NCBI GenBank assembly: GCA_036274595.1
Contig: DASUFL010000034.1
Location: 1-22,142, forward strand
DNA: 22,142 bases
Direction: 5' to 3'
DNA from: WS-9 sp036274595
GTDB lineage: Bacteria > Eisenbacteria > RBG-16-71-46 > SZUA-252
In this document: one piece after another, positions 13,368 to 19,969 of the stretch
Layout: every line of letters begins with the position of its first letter
Numbering within the stretch: position 1 is the stretch's first letter
Program-made: the position numbers and the translations under genes
The notes under the pieces: model-generated
Seen by the model: the letters and a program-made list of their open reading frames with translations, nothing else
What the model was told of the DNA's origin: nothing
Databases searched by the model: none

Positions 13368-13397
13368 ATTCTATCAGCGAGAGCGCGGGAGGGTCAA
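13368..13397 (-). promoter_or_regulatory. Promoter of tRNA-Pro(CGG), overlapping the pcm stop codon
   Basis: On the minus strand: -35 TTGACC (13397-13392), 18-bp spacer, -10 TAGAAT (13373-13368), close to the sigma70 consensus. The predicted start is about 40 bases before the tRNA. The pcm TGA stop (13396-13394) is inside the -35 hexamer. The same promoter could supply the downstream acylphosphatase and sigma-factor genes. Confidence 0.7.
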
Positions 13398-14062
13398 CCG
13401 ACCTCGCCCGCAGCCCAGCCTTCACGGCCGATCAAAGGCACGAACGTGCAGCCGCAGAGGACGCGCCGGGTCAGCCCGTTCGGGGTCAAAGTCGCCTTGA
13501 TGAGGGACTGATTCTCGCTCTGTCCCACCGGCACGACCGCGATCCCGCCGGGGCGGAGCTGCTCCTCGAGGAAGGCAGGCAGGTGGGGCGCGCCCGCCGT
13601 GATGAGGATGCGGTCGAACGGCGCCATGTCGCGCCAGCCGAGCGTCCCGTCCGCGCACCGAAAGACGATGTTCGAGTAGCCGAGCGCGGTGAGCCGCTCG
13701 CGCGCGGCCTGGGCGATGGCGGGGATCCGTTCGATCGTGAACACACGCTCCGCCAGCTCGGCGAGGATCGCGGTCTGGTAGCCGGACCCGGTGCCGATCT
13801 CGAGCACCTTCTCGCTCCCCGTCAGGTCGAGCGCCTGGGTCATGAGCGCGACCATGTAGGGCTGCGAGATCGTTTGCTCGTCGCCGATCGGCAGAGCGTG
13901 GTCCGAATAGGCGCTTGCGGAGAGCGTGTCGTCCACGAAGAGATGCCGCGGCATCGCCTGCATGATCCGGAGCACGTGCGGGTCGTGGATGCCGCGCGGC
14001 CGGAGCTGCTCCTCCACCATGCGCCGGCGGGCGACGCTCAGATCATGATGATGTGAATTCAT
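13394..14062 (-). CDS. pcm: Protein-L-isoaspartate O-methyltransferase
   Basis: A 222-residue enzyme that methylates L-isoaspartyl residues in aged proteins with S-adenosylmethionine, allowing repair to aspartate. Residues 63-72 (QTISQPYMVA) match the family's active-site segment with the key Ser. Residues 86-97 (VLEIGTGSGYQT) are the SAM-binding motif I. Residues near 150-165 (FDRILITAGAPHLP) and the LRPGGIAVVPVG strand complete the Rossmann-like fold. The N-terminal RRRMVEEQLRPRGIHDPHVL is also typical. The ATG at 14062 lies inside the end of surE (20-base overlap), implying coupled translation of two stress-survival genes. Downstream are tRNA-Pro, acylphosphatase and an RpoS-like sigma factor. 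Confidence 0.96.
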   Translation of the reverse strand: MNSHHHDLSVARRRMVEEQLRPRGIHDPHVLRIMQAMPRHLFVDDTLSASAYSDHALPIGDEQTISQPYMVALMTQALDLTGSEKVLEIGTGSGYQTAILAELAERVFTIERIPAIAQAARERLTALGYSNIVFRCADGTLGWRDMAPFDRILITAGAPHLPAFLEEQLRPGGIAVVPVGQSENQSLIKATLTPNGLTRRVLCGCTFVPLIGREGWAAGEVG

Positions 14063-14810
14063 CGAGGGAGAGTCCCTTCGCCTCGAGGTCGACCAGCTCC
14101 TTGCAGTCGGTCAGCTCGAACGTGAGCGGCGTGACCGACACGTACCCGCGCTCGACGGCGGTGAAGTCGCTCGAGTCGTCGTTCTCCCAGGTGGGCTCCT
14201 CGCCGCCGATCCAGTAGTAGAGCTTACCCCTTGGATCGGTCTTTTCCACGATCACATCGCGATAGACCCGCTTCCCCAGCCGCGTGACCCGGACGCCCTT
14301 GATCTCCTCGAAGGGGATGGGCGGGATGTTCACGTTGAGGCAGGTTCTGGCCGGAAGGCCCCGGCGGAGGAGCTGGGCGACGAGCGCTTGGGCGACGCGG
14401 GCCGCGGGGCCGAAGTCCGCGGGGCCCGACATCGCGAGTGAGATCGCGATCGACGGAATGCCGAGGAAGGCCCCCTCGCTCGCCGCGGCGACGGTTCCCG
14501 AGTAGAGCACGTCGTTCCCCATGTTGGGGCCGTGGTTGATGCCCGAGACCACGAGCGCCGGCCGCTCCTTGAGGAAGCCGTGCACGCCGAGGAGCACGGC
14601 GTCCGTCGGCGTGCCGTCCACGCTCAGCTCGCGCTCGGAGATCTTGCGTATGCGAAGCGGCCGGTGGAGCGTGAGGGCGTGGCTCGTGGCGCTCTGCTCG
14701 CGGTCGGGGGCCATGATCGTCACGTTCCCGAGCGTCTCCATCGCCTTCGCGAGGGCGCGGATCCCTTCCGCGCCGATCCCGTCGTCGTTCGTGACCAGGA
14801 TATCGATCAT
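14043..14810 (-). CDS. surE: 5'/3'-nucleotidase SurE (survival protein)
   Basis: From ATG 14810 the product has 255 residues, a normal length. SurE is a cytosolic metal-dependent nucleotidase that dephosphorylates nucleoside 5'- and 3'-monophosphates. The N-terminal MIDILVTNDDGIGAEGIRAL carries the metal ligands Asp9 and Asp10. APDREQSATSHALTLHRPLR holds the conserved Ser/substrate loop, and VSGINHGPNMGNDVLYSGTV holds the Asn ligand and phosphate contacts. A late LTDCKELVDLEAKGLSLDEF closes the protein. The ATG overlaps the glycosyltransferase stop as ATGA, and its 3' end overlaps pcm by 20 bases. surE-pcm adjacency is widespread among Gram-negative bacteria. Confidence 0.96.
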   Translation of the reverse strand: MIDILVTNDDGIGAEGIRALAKAMETLGNVTIMAPDREQSATSHALTLHRPLRIRKISERELSVDGTPTDAVLLGVHGFLKERPALVVSGINHGPNMGNDVLYSGTVAAASEGAFLGIPSIAISLAMSGPADFGPAARVAQALVAQLLRRGLPARTCLNVNIPPIPFEEIKGVRVTRLGKRVYRDVIVEKTDPRGKLYYWIGGEEPTWENDDSSDFTAVERGYVSVTPLTFELTDCKELVDLEAKGLSLDEFTSS

Positions 14811-15472
14811 CGGGATGCGAGGAGCCGGAGCACGAGCCGGATGAAGCGCACCGTGTCCCTTACCGGATGGATGTGGGAGCCGGGCGCGTTGTAGAGGGTC
14901 GGGATCGGCGCCTGGCCGATGCGGAACCCTTGCCGTGCCGCGCGCACCAGGAACTCCGATTCGTATTCGAAACGGCGGCTCACGGGCCGCACGGCGCGAA
15001 TCACGGACGCCTTGATGGCGCGGTAGCCGGACTGGGAGTCGGGGACGCGCTGTCCCGCGAGGTAGGACGTCCACCACGTGGTCACGTCGTTCGTCTTGCG
15101 GCGAAGCCACGGCATACCGGTCCGGTCGCGCTCCCGCGAGCCGATGACGAGGTCGGAGTCAGCGAGCGCCGCGATCAATCCGGGCGCGGCCTCGACGTCG
15201 TGCTGTCCGTCCGCGTCGAGCGCCAGGACCGCGTCCGCGCCGCGCCGGAGCGCTTCGTCGAAGCCCGACTGGAGCGCGGCTCCCTTCCCCTGGTTGACCT
15301 CATGCCGGACCACGATCGCCCCCGCGCCGCGAGCGCGTGCCCCGGTCTCGTCCGTGGAGCCGTCGTCGACCACGACCACCTCGGACTCGGGAAACCTGGC
15401 GTGCAGCGAGTCCACCACGTCTCCAATGGTCCCGGCCGCGTCCCGAGCTGGAATCACGGCGACCAGCTTCAA
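14807..15472 (-). CDS. Family 2 glycosyltransferase (DPM1/polyprenyl-phosphate type)
   Basis: The TTG at 15472 overlaps the stop of the upstream acyltransferase (TTGA), giving 221 residues. Residues 5-16 (AVIPARDAAGTI) form the nucleotide-sugar-binding strand, VVVVDDGSTDET at 32-43 the first Asp motif, and ALDADGQHD at 84-92 the DxD metal-binding motif. GSRERDRTGMPWLRRKTND and DSQSGYRAIKASV follow; the latter is common in dolichol/undecaprenyl-phosphate mannosyltransferase-like enzymes. FEYESEFLVRAARQGFRIGQ fits the acceptor region. No membrane segment is seen, so it should act at the cytoplasmic face. Coupling to the LpxL-like gene suggests decoration of a lipid or envelope glycan. The acceptor cannot be named. 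Confidence 0.85.
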   Translation of the reverse strand: MKLVAVIPARDAAGTIGDVVDSLHARFPESEVVVVDDGSTDETGARARGAGAIVVRHEVNQGKGAALQSGFDEALRRGADAVLALDADGQHDVEAAPGLIAALADSDLVIGSRERDRTGMPWLRRKTNDVTTWWTSYLAGQRVPDSQSGYRAIKASVIRAVRPVSRRFEYESEFLVRAARQGFRIGQAPIPTLYNAPGSHIHPVRDTVRFIRLVLRLLASR

Positions 15473-16305
15473 CCGGCGGTCCCGGCCCAGTGGAACCACT
15501 GAGTCGGATGCGCGCGGACGTGCGCGTCGAAGAAGCGCTGGAGCGTGGCTTCGGCTTCGTGCATGCCGATGTCGAGCGAGAACGGCGGATGGAAGCGAAC
15601 CTCCACGGCGCCGTCGGGCGCGCGCCACGCGACGCCCGCCAGGACCTGCGCGTTCGCGCGCCGCGCGAGGAGGAGCGGAGCCGGATCGAGGGGAACGAGC
15701 CCTCCCGCGCTGGACGTGGTACGAAGCGCCGGCCGTCGCGGACGCGACCCGCGATCCGCGAGCGCCGCGATCCACCCGCCGGCGCGGAGCTTTTGGAGCG
15801 CGGCGGATGCGGGCCGGGCGCCGCTCAGCGTGCGCACGCCGAACGCGGCGCGCCGCGCCTCAAAGAACCGCTCCACAGCGTGCGAGCGATGCGCCCGTGC
15901 GATCGCGTGCACCGAGCCCACCTCACGCGCGAGCCACTGAAGGGCCACCTCCCACGGACCGAAATGGCCGCTCACGATGACCGTGGGCTGCCCCGAGGCT
16001 CGTGCGTGGTCGAGGATGGCGCGCGCCTCGTCGTCGAGGCGCACTCGAAGGCGCTTCCCGGGACGGGCCGCGAGGAACTCGAGAACGGCGCGCGCGAACG
16101 CGCGATAGGTTTCGCGAGGGCTGGGCGGGGCGCCGGTCCGGCCGGTCTCGGACCAGATGCGGCGAAGGCGGCCGTCGATGGCCCGGGCGCGCGCGGGATG
16201 GATCCACGTGTAGAGATCCGCGAAGGCGGCCGCGAGGGCCTCGCTCCACGGACGCGGGAGCGTGCACGCGGTCGTCGATGCGAGCAGATACCCGAAGTCG
16301 GTCAC
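15469..16305 (-). CDS. LpxL/HtrB-like lysophospholipid (lipid A) acyltransferase
   Basis: From the GTG at 16305, with GGGGGAG just upstream, the product has 278 residues, near the family's usual 290-310. The HX4D/E catalytic motif appears as HFGPWE (His114, Glu119) after GQPTVIVSG. The region IARAHRSHAVERFFEARRAAFGVRTL and the later ALADRGSRPRR resemble the N-R-x-x-x-R and A-D-x-x conserved blocks of LpxL/LpxM. GAVEVRFHPPFSLDIG and AHPTQWFHWAGTAG match the C-terminal strand and the family's P-x-Q-W-x-W-x-H-type end. It likely transfers an acyl chain to lipid A or another lipid at the inner membrane. An N-terminal anchor helix is weak. It is the first gene after tRNA-Pro(GGG) and overlaps the glycosyltransferase. 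Confidence 0.85.
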   Translation of the reverse strand: MTDFGYLLASTTACTLPRPWSEALAAAFADLYTWIHPARARAIDGRLRRIWSETGRTGAPPSPRETYRAFARAVLEFLAARPGKRLRVRLDDEARAILDHARASGQPTVIVSGHFGPWEVALQWLAREVGSVHAIARAHRSHAVERFFEARRAAFGVRTLSGARPASAALQKLRAGGWIAALADRGSRPRRPALRTTSSAGGLVPLDPAPLLLARRANAQVLAGVAWRAPDGAVEVRFHPPFSLDIGMHEAEATLQRFFDAHVRAHPTQWFHWAGTAG

Positions 16306-16377
16306 GTCTCCCCCACGCGCGAGAACAACGACGCCCCGGGGCGTGCCCCGAGGCGGCAGGACTGCGGACAGCGAAAA

Positions 16378-16454
16378 TGGTCGGGGCGACAGGATTTGAA
16401 CCTGCGACCACCTCCACCCCAAGGAGGTGCGCTACCGGGCTGCGCTACGCCCCG
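16378..16454 (-). tRNA. tRNA-Pro (anticodon GGG)
   Basis: A full cloverleaf on the minus strand. The acceptor CGGGGCG/CGCCCCG has C1-G72, and the anticodon stem CCTCC/GGAGG surrounds TTGGGGT (anticodon GGG). The T-loop is TTCAAAT and an encoded CCA ends at 16378. The acceptor stem is identical to that of the tRNA-Pro(CGG) 3.1 kb away, while the anticodon arm differs. Confidence 0.96.
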
Positions 16455-16485
16455 ACCGATACCTCAAAAGCCGGGCGTTTCGGCG

Positions 16486-16514
16486 ATGCTACACGAGGGC
16501 GTGGTTGACGGCAA
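16486..16514 (-). promoter_or_regulatory. Promoter of tRNA-Pro(GGG)
   Basis: On the minus strand: -35 TTGCCG (16514-16509), 17-bp spacer, -10 TAGCAT (16491-16486). The predicted start is near 16479, leaving about 25 bases of leader before the tRNA. It may also feed the LpxL-like gene downstream. Confidence 0.55.
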
Positions 16515-16545
16515 GGGGCGGCCGCTCAAGCCGATAGCGCCGTCC

Positions 16546-16947
16546 TCAGCGCTTCGAGCGCCCCTTGGCGACCTTCGCCCCTACCGCCTCGTCGCGCAGC
16601 ATCGTCAGGAGGTTCTCCATGTCCGACTTGAGCGAGCGCACCATCTCCTCGCGGTCGAGCTTCGAGAACGGGAGCTCGATCTGCTCCTTGCCGTCCTCCT
16701 GCTTCCCGTCGAGGATGCGGCGCCGCGCGCCGGCGATGGTGAAGCGCTGATCGTAGAGGAGCTGCTTGATCTCGTAGAGGGTCTCGACGTCGCGGCGCCG
16801 GTACATCCTGGCGCCGCCGCGCCCCTTCTTGGGACGGAGCATCTTGAACTGCGTCTCCCAGTAACGGAGCACGTGAGGTTTGACGCCGATCAGGTCGCTG
16901 ACTTCGCTGATGGAGTAGTAGAGCCTGCCGGCCGGAAGCGACTTCAC
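16546..16947 (-). CDS. MerR-family transcriptional regulator
   Basis: A 133-residue regulator starting at GTG 16947. Residues about 10-75 are the winged-helix MerR_1 domain: YYSISEVSDLIGVKPHVLRY, then WETQFKMLRPKKGRGGARMY and RRRDVETLYEIKQLLYDQRF, with TIAGARRRILDG following. The C-terminal 45 residues form a charged helix (DREEMVRSLKSDMENLLTML), probably the dimer coiled coil, with no cysteine pair or known ligand domain. Its Shine-Dalgarno, AGGAGGTGATC, is a near-perfect match to the 16S 3' end and includes the gpsA stop codon, four bases before the start. Translation is therefore linked to gpsA. Target genes are unknown; position suggests a link to lipid or envelope genes. Confidence 0.88.
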   Translation of the reverse strand: MKSLPAGRLYYSISEVSDLIGVKPHVLRYWETQFKMLRPKKGRGGARMYRRRDVETLYEIKQLLYDQRFTIAGARRRILDGKQEDGKEQIELPFSKLDREEMVRSLKSDMENLLTMLRDEAVGAKVAKGRSKR

Positions 16948-16951
16948 GGGA

Positions 16952-17977
16952 TCACCTCCTGGACATGGTGGGAGCTTCCGACTTCAAGTCCCGGGTCAAC
17001 AGCTCGCGAAGAGCGGTGCGGGCGCTCTTCCCTTCATGAAGGATGGCGTGGACCTGCTCGATGATGGGCAGCTCGACGCCTTCCCTGCGTCCCAGCGCGA
17101 CCGCGGCCTCGGCGGTCGCGACGCCTTCGACGACCATCGGCGACGCGGCGAGCGCGTCCTTCACCGTGGCGCCGCGTCCGACGGCTTCACCGAAGCGGCG
17201 ATTGCGGCTGTGCCGGCTTCCCGCGGTCGCGATGAGATCGCCCATGCCGGCGAGGCCGGAGAGCGTTTCGGGGCGCGCGCCGAGCTTCGCGGCGAGGCGG
17301 CCCATCTCGGCCAGTCCGCGCGTGAGGAGCGCCGCCTTCGTCGAATCGCCGAAGCCGAGGCCGTCCGCGATGCCGGCGGCGATCGCGATCACGTTCTTGA
17401 GCGCCACGCCGATCTCGACCCCGGCGACGTCGTCGTTCGTGTAGATCCGGAGCCAATCCGTGTGGAACGCCTCCTGCGTGCGCTGCGCCAGCGCGGCGTC
17501 GTGGGACGCGGCGACGATGAGCGTCGGGATGCGCCGCGCCACTTCCTCCGCGTGGCTCGGCCCCGCGAGCACGACGATGCGCTCGCGAAGGGGCGCGGGC
17601 AGGATCTCCGCGAGCACCTCGCTCGGGCGCTTCAGCGTGCGCGTCTCGATTCCCTTGGTCGCCACCGTGACCCACTCGACGCGGGCCAGATCGGGGGCCT
17701 CCTCGACGAGCCGAGCGGCCGTGGAGCGGAGCGCGTGGGAGGGCGGAACGAAGAGAAGGCTCGTGGCATAGGCCACGGCCTCCCCGAGCGACGGCGTGAT
17801 CGTCACCGCCTCAGGAATAGACACCTCGGGCAGGAACCGCTCGTTCACGCGCGAGCGCCTCATGTGCTCGGCGAGATCCGCCTCGTAGACCCACAGACTC
17901 ACGTCGTGGCCCCGGCTCTCGAGCACGATCGAGAGCGCGGTGCCCCAGCCGCCCCCTCCGATGACACCGATCTTCAC
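16952..17977 (-). CDS. gpsA: Glycerol-3-phosphate dehydrogenase [NAD(P)+]
   Basis: From GTG 17977 the product has 341 residues, a normal length. It reduces dihydroxyacetone phosphate to sn-glycerol-3-phosphate, the backbone for phospholipids. Residues 3-12 (IGVIGGGGWG) are the Rossmann dinucleotide-binding loop. LAGPSHAEEVARRIPTLIVA carries the conserved G-P-S/N-x-A-x-E segment. EIGVALKNVIAIAAGIADGL contains the catalytic Lys, followed by GDSTKAALLTRGLAEMGRL. LAGMGDLIATAGSRHSRNRR is the C-terminal substrate-binding signature. The GTG overlaps the plsY stop as GTGA, so GpsA makes the substrate for the enzyme encoded just upstream. Confidence 0.97.
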   Translation of the reverse strand: MKIGVIGGGGWGTALSIVLESRGHDVSLWVYEADLAEHMRRSRVNERFLPEVSIPEAVTITPSLGEAVAYATSLLFVPPSHALRSTAARLVEEAPDLARVEWVTVATKGIETRTLKRPSEVLAEILPAPLRERIVVLAGPSHAEEVARRIPTLIVAASHDAALAQRTQEAFHTDWLRIYTNDDVAGVEIGVALKNVIAIAAGIADGLGFGDSTKAALLTRGLAEMGRLAAKLGARPETLSGLAGMGDLIATAGSRHSRNRRFGEAVGRGATVKDALAASPMVVEGVATAEAAVALGRREGVELPIIEQVHAILHEGKSARTALRELLTRDLKSEAPTMSRR

Positions 17978-18612
17978 GGACGCCCCTCCCGGCGCGCTCC
18001 GATGATGGGAGGCTCGGTGCCGGCGAGGAGCCGGCGGATGTTCGCCGTGTGGCGAAGGATCACGAGGAGCGCGACGGCCGCCGTCACGGCGGTCACCACG
18101 CCCCGCGGCACGTCCCTGGCGAGCGCGTAGACGAGGAACGGATAGGCGAGCGCGGCCCCGATCGAGCCGACGGAGACCCGCTTGGACACGAGGAGCAGGA
18201 TGACCCAGAGCGCGAACGCGAGGAGCGTCGGCACCGGGACGATGCCGAGGAACACGCCGAGGCTCGTCGCGACACCCCTCCCCCCCTTGAAGCGAAGCCA
18301 GGGCGAGAAGACGTGGCCGAGGATGGCCGCGACGCCCGCCGCGAGGATGGCCGTGAGCACGGCGTCGTGGGAAGCGCCCCAGGACGGCCCGAAGTGCCGC
18401 ACCAGGAGGACAGCCGTGAACCCCTTCACCACGTCGAGCGCGAAGACGAGGCCGCCCCACTTCGGTCCCAGCACGCGGAACGCGTTCGTCGCGCCGATGT
18501 TCTTGCTCCCCTGGGTGCGCAGATCGACTCCGCGGGCGCGGCCGATCAGGAGCCCCGTGGGGATGCTTCCGAGGAGGAAGCCGATCAGGATGGACGGAAC
18601 GAGGAGCGGGAT
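17974..18612 (-). CDS. plsY: Glycerol-3-phosphate acyltransferase PlsY, non-canonical start
   Basis: PlsY moves an acyl group from acyl-phosphate to glycerol-3-phosphate at the inner membrane, the first phospholipid step. Conserved loops are present: GSIPTGLLIGRARGVDLR, GSKNIGATNAFRVLG, LDVVKG, FKGGRGVATSLGVFLG and RHTANIRRLLAGTEP, with about five hydrophobic segments. The family N-terminus (LLGSIP..., QGSKNIGATN) is upstream of the first available GTG at 18474, which would delete essential loops. No ATG, GTG or TTG lies in frame between the der stop and that point. The best start is ATC at 18612, with GGAGG six bases upstream (18623-18619), giving 212 residues, a normal length. A CTG at 18588 is less well placed. 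The gene sits 34 bases after der. Confidence 0.88.
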   Translation of the reverse strand: MPLLVPSILIGFLLGSIPTGLLIGRARGVDLRTQGSKNIGATNAFRVLGPKWGGLVFALDVVKGFTAVLLVRHFGPSWGASHDAVLTAILAAGVAAILGHVFSPWLRFKGGRGVATSLGVFLGIVPVPTLLAFALWVILLLVSKRVSVGSIGAALAYPFLVYALARDVPRGVVTAVTAAVALLVILRHTANIRRLLAGTEPPIIGARREGRP

Positions 18613-18646
18613 GGCGAGCCTCCGAAGGTCGGGCGCCGAACCTCCG

Positions 18647-19969
18647 CTAGTGGCTCGCCTTCCATTCGAGCACGATCGGCGTGCCCTGGAATCCGAACCG
18701 CTCGCGTAGGCCTCGTTCGAGGTAACTTACATAATTTTGCTGGCGATATCGAGGATTGTTCACGAAAAGGGAGAATGTGGGCGGGCGGGTCCCGGTCTGG
18801 GCCGCGTAGTAGAACTTGAGGTGCTTCCCGCCCTTGGTGGCCGGGGGCTGGACCCGTCCCAGGATGCCCTGGATCGCGTCGTTCAGCTCCGAGGTGATGA
18901 TGGAGCGAGCGTACTGCGCATGCACGGTGGCCGCGGCGGGAAGGATCTTCTTCATTCCGGTCCCCTTCTGCGCCGATACGTAGAGCCGCGGCACGAAATC
19001 GAGGAACGGGTACTGCTTGAGGAACTCCTCCTCGATCAGGGCCCGGGCTTCCACCGGATTCTCGACCAGATCCCACTTGTTGAAGACCGCGATGAGCCCC
19101 TTCCGCTGCTCCTCGGCGAGGGCAGCGAGCTTGGCGTCCTGCTTCGCCGGCTCGCGCGACACGTCGATGATGAGGAGCATGATGTCCGCACGGGAAAGGG
19201 CACGCAGAGCGCGGGTTACGCTGTAGAACTCGACGGGATCCGTGACCTTCCGCTCGCGCCTCAGCCCGGCCGTGTCGATGATGACGTAGCGCTTCCCGTC
19301 CTTCGTGAAGGCGGTGTCGACCGCGTCCCGCGTCGTCCCCGCGACCGAGTCCACGACCATCCGCTCCGAGCCGAGGAGCCGGTTCACGATGGAGGACTTC
19401 CCCACGTTCGGGCGCCCCACGACCGCGATCCGGATGGCGGTCTCGTCCACGGGCTCCGCTTCTACGGTGGGCAGCCGGTGGACGATCTCCTCGAGCAGCT
19501 CGCCGGCATTCCGCCCGTGGAGCGCCGAGACGGGGATGGGCGTGCCCACGCCGAGCGAGTAGAACTCGGCGGCCTCGTCCTCGCGCGCGGCGGAGTCCGC
19601 CTTGTTCACGATGAGGAGCATCGGGCGTCCGCGCTTCCGCACCCGGTCCGCGACTTCGCGGTCGAGCGCGGTGATGCCCTGCGCGGCGTCGACGACGAGG
19701 AGCGAGACGTCCGCCTCCTCGAGCGCCTGCGTGGTCTGGTGGATGATCTGGCGCTGAATGGGATGCGCGCTGCCCGGATCGATGCCCCCCGTGTCGACGA
19801 GGAGGAACTTCCGTCCGCTCCACTCCGCCTCGGCGTAGTGCCGGTCGCGGGTGAGGCCCGAGAGCTCGTCGACGATGGCGCGCCGCTGGCCGAGCAGGCG
19901 GTTGAAGAGCGTGGACTTCCCCACGTTGGGGCGGCCCACGATCGCGACGATGGGGAGCGCTTCGCTCAC
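18647..19969 (-). CDS. der: Ribosome biogenesis GTPase Der (EngA)
   Basis: A 440-residue protein with two GTPase domains in tandem and a C-terminal KH-like domain, needed for maturation of the 50S subunit. In the first G domain, GRPNVGKS is at 12-19, DTGG at 59-62 and NKAD at 122-125. In the second, GRPNVGKS is at 185-192, DTAG at 232-235 and NKWD at 297-300. The KH-like end contains PPATKGGKHLKFYYAAQTG, FSLFVNNPRYRQQNYVSYLE and LRERFGFQGTPIVLEWKA. The GTG start overlaps the upstream radical SAM gene's stop (GTGA). That pairing, DUF512 radical SAM protein with der, recurs in many bacteria, pointing to a shared role around the ribosome or tRNA that is still unclear. Confidence 0.97.
   Translation of the reverse strand: MSEALPIVAIVGRPNVGKSTLFNRLLGQRRAIVDELSGLTRDRHYAEAEWSGRKFLLVDTGGIDPGSAHPIQRQIIHQTTQALEEADVSLLVVDAAQGITALDREVADRVRKRGRPMLLIVNKADSAAREDEAAEFYSLGVGTPIPVSALHGRNAGELLEEIVHRLPTVEAEPVDETAIRIAVVGRPNVGKSSIVNRLLGSERMVVDSVAGTTRDAVDTAFTKDGKRYVIIDTAGLRRERKVTDPVEFYSVTRALRALSRADIMLLIIDVSREPAKQDAKLAALAEEQRKGLIAVFNKWDLVENPVEARALIEEEFLKQYPFLDFVPRLYVSAQKGTGMKKILPAAATVHAQYARSIITSELNDAIQGILGRVQPPATKGGKHLKFYYAAQTGTRPPTFSLFVNNPRYRQQNYVSYLERGLRERFGFQGTPIVLEWKASH

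Noticed and set aside
15337..17064. A 575-codon open frame on the plus strand
   Set aside because: It runs antisense to the acyltransferase, glycosyltransferase and merR genes and through a tRNA; the translation is rich in R, E, G and P without domain patterns. It is a high-GC shadow.
18585..19823. A 412-codon open frame on the minus strand
   Set aside because: It is another frame of der and is dominated by R, G, P and H; der has complete GTPase motifs in its own frame.
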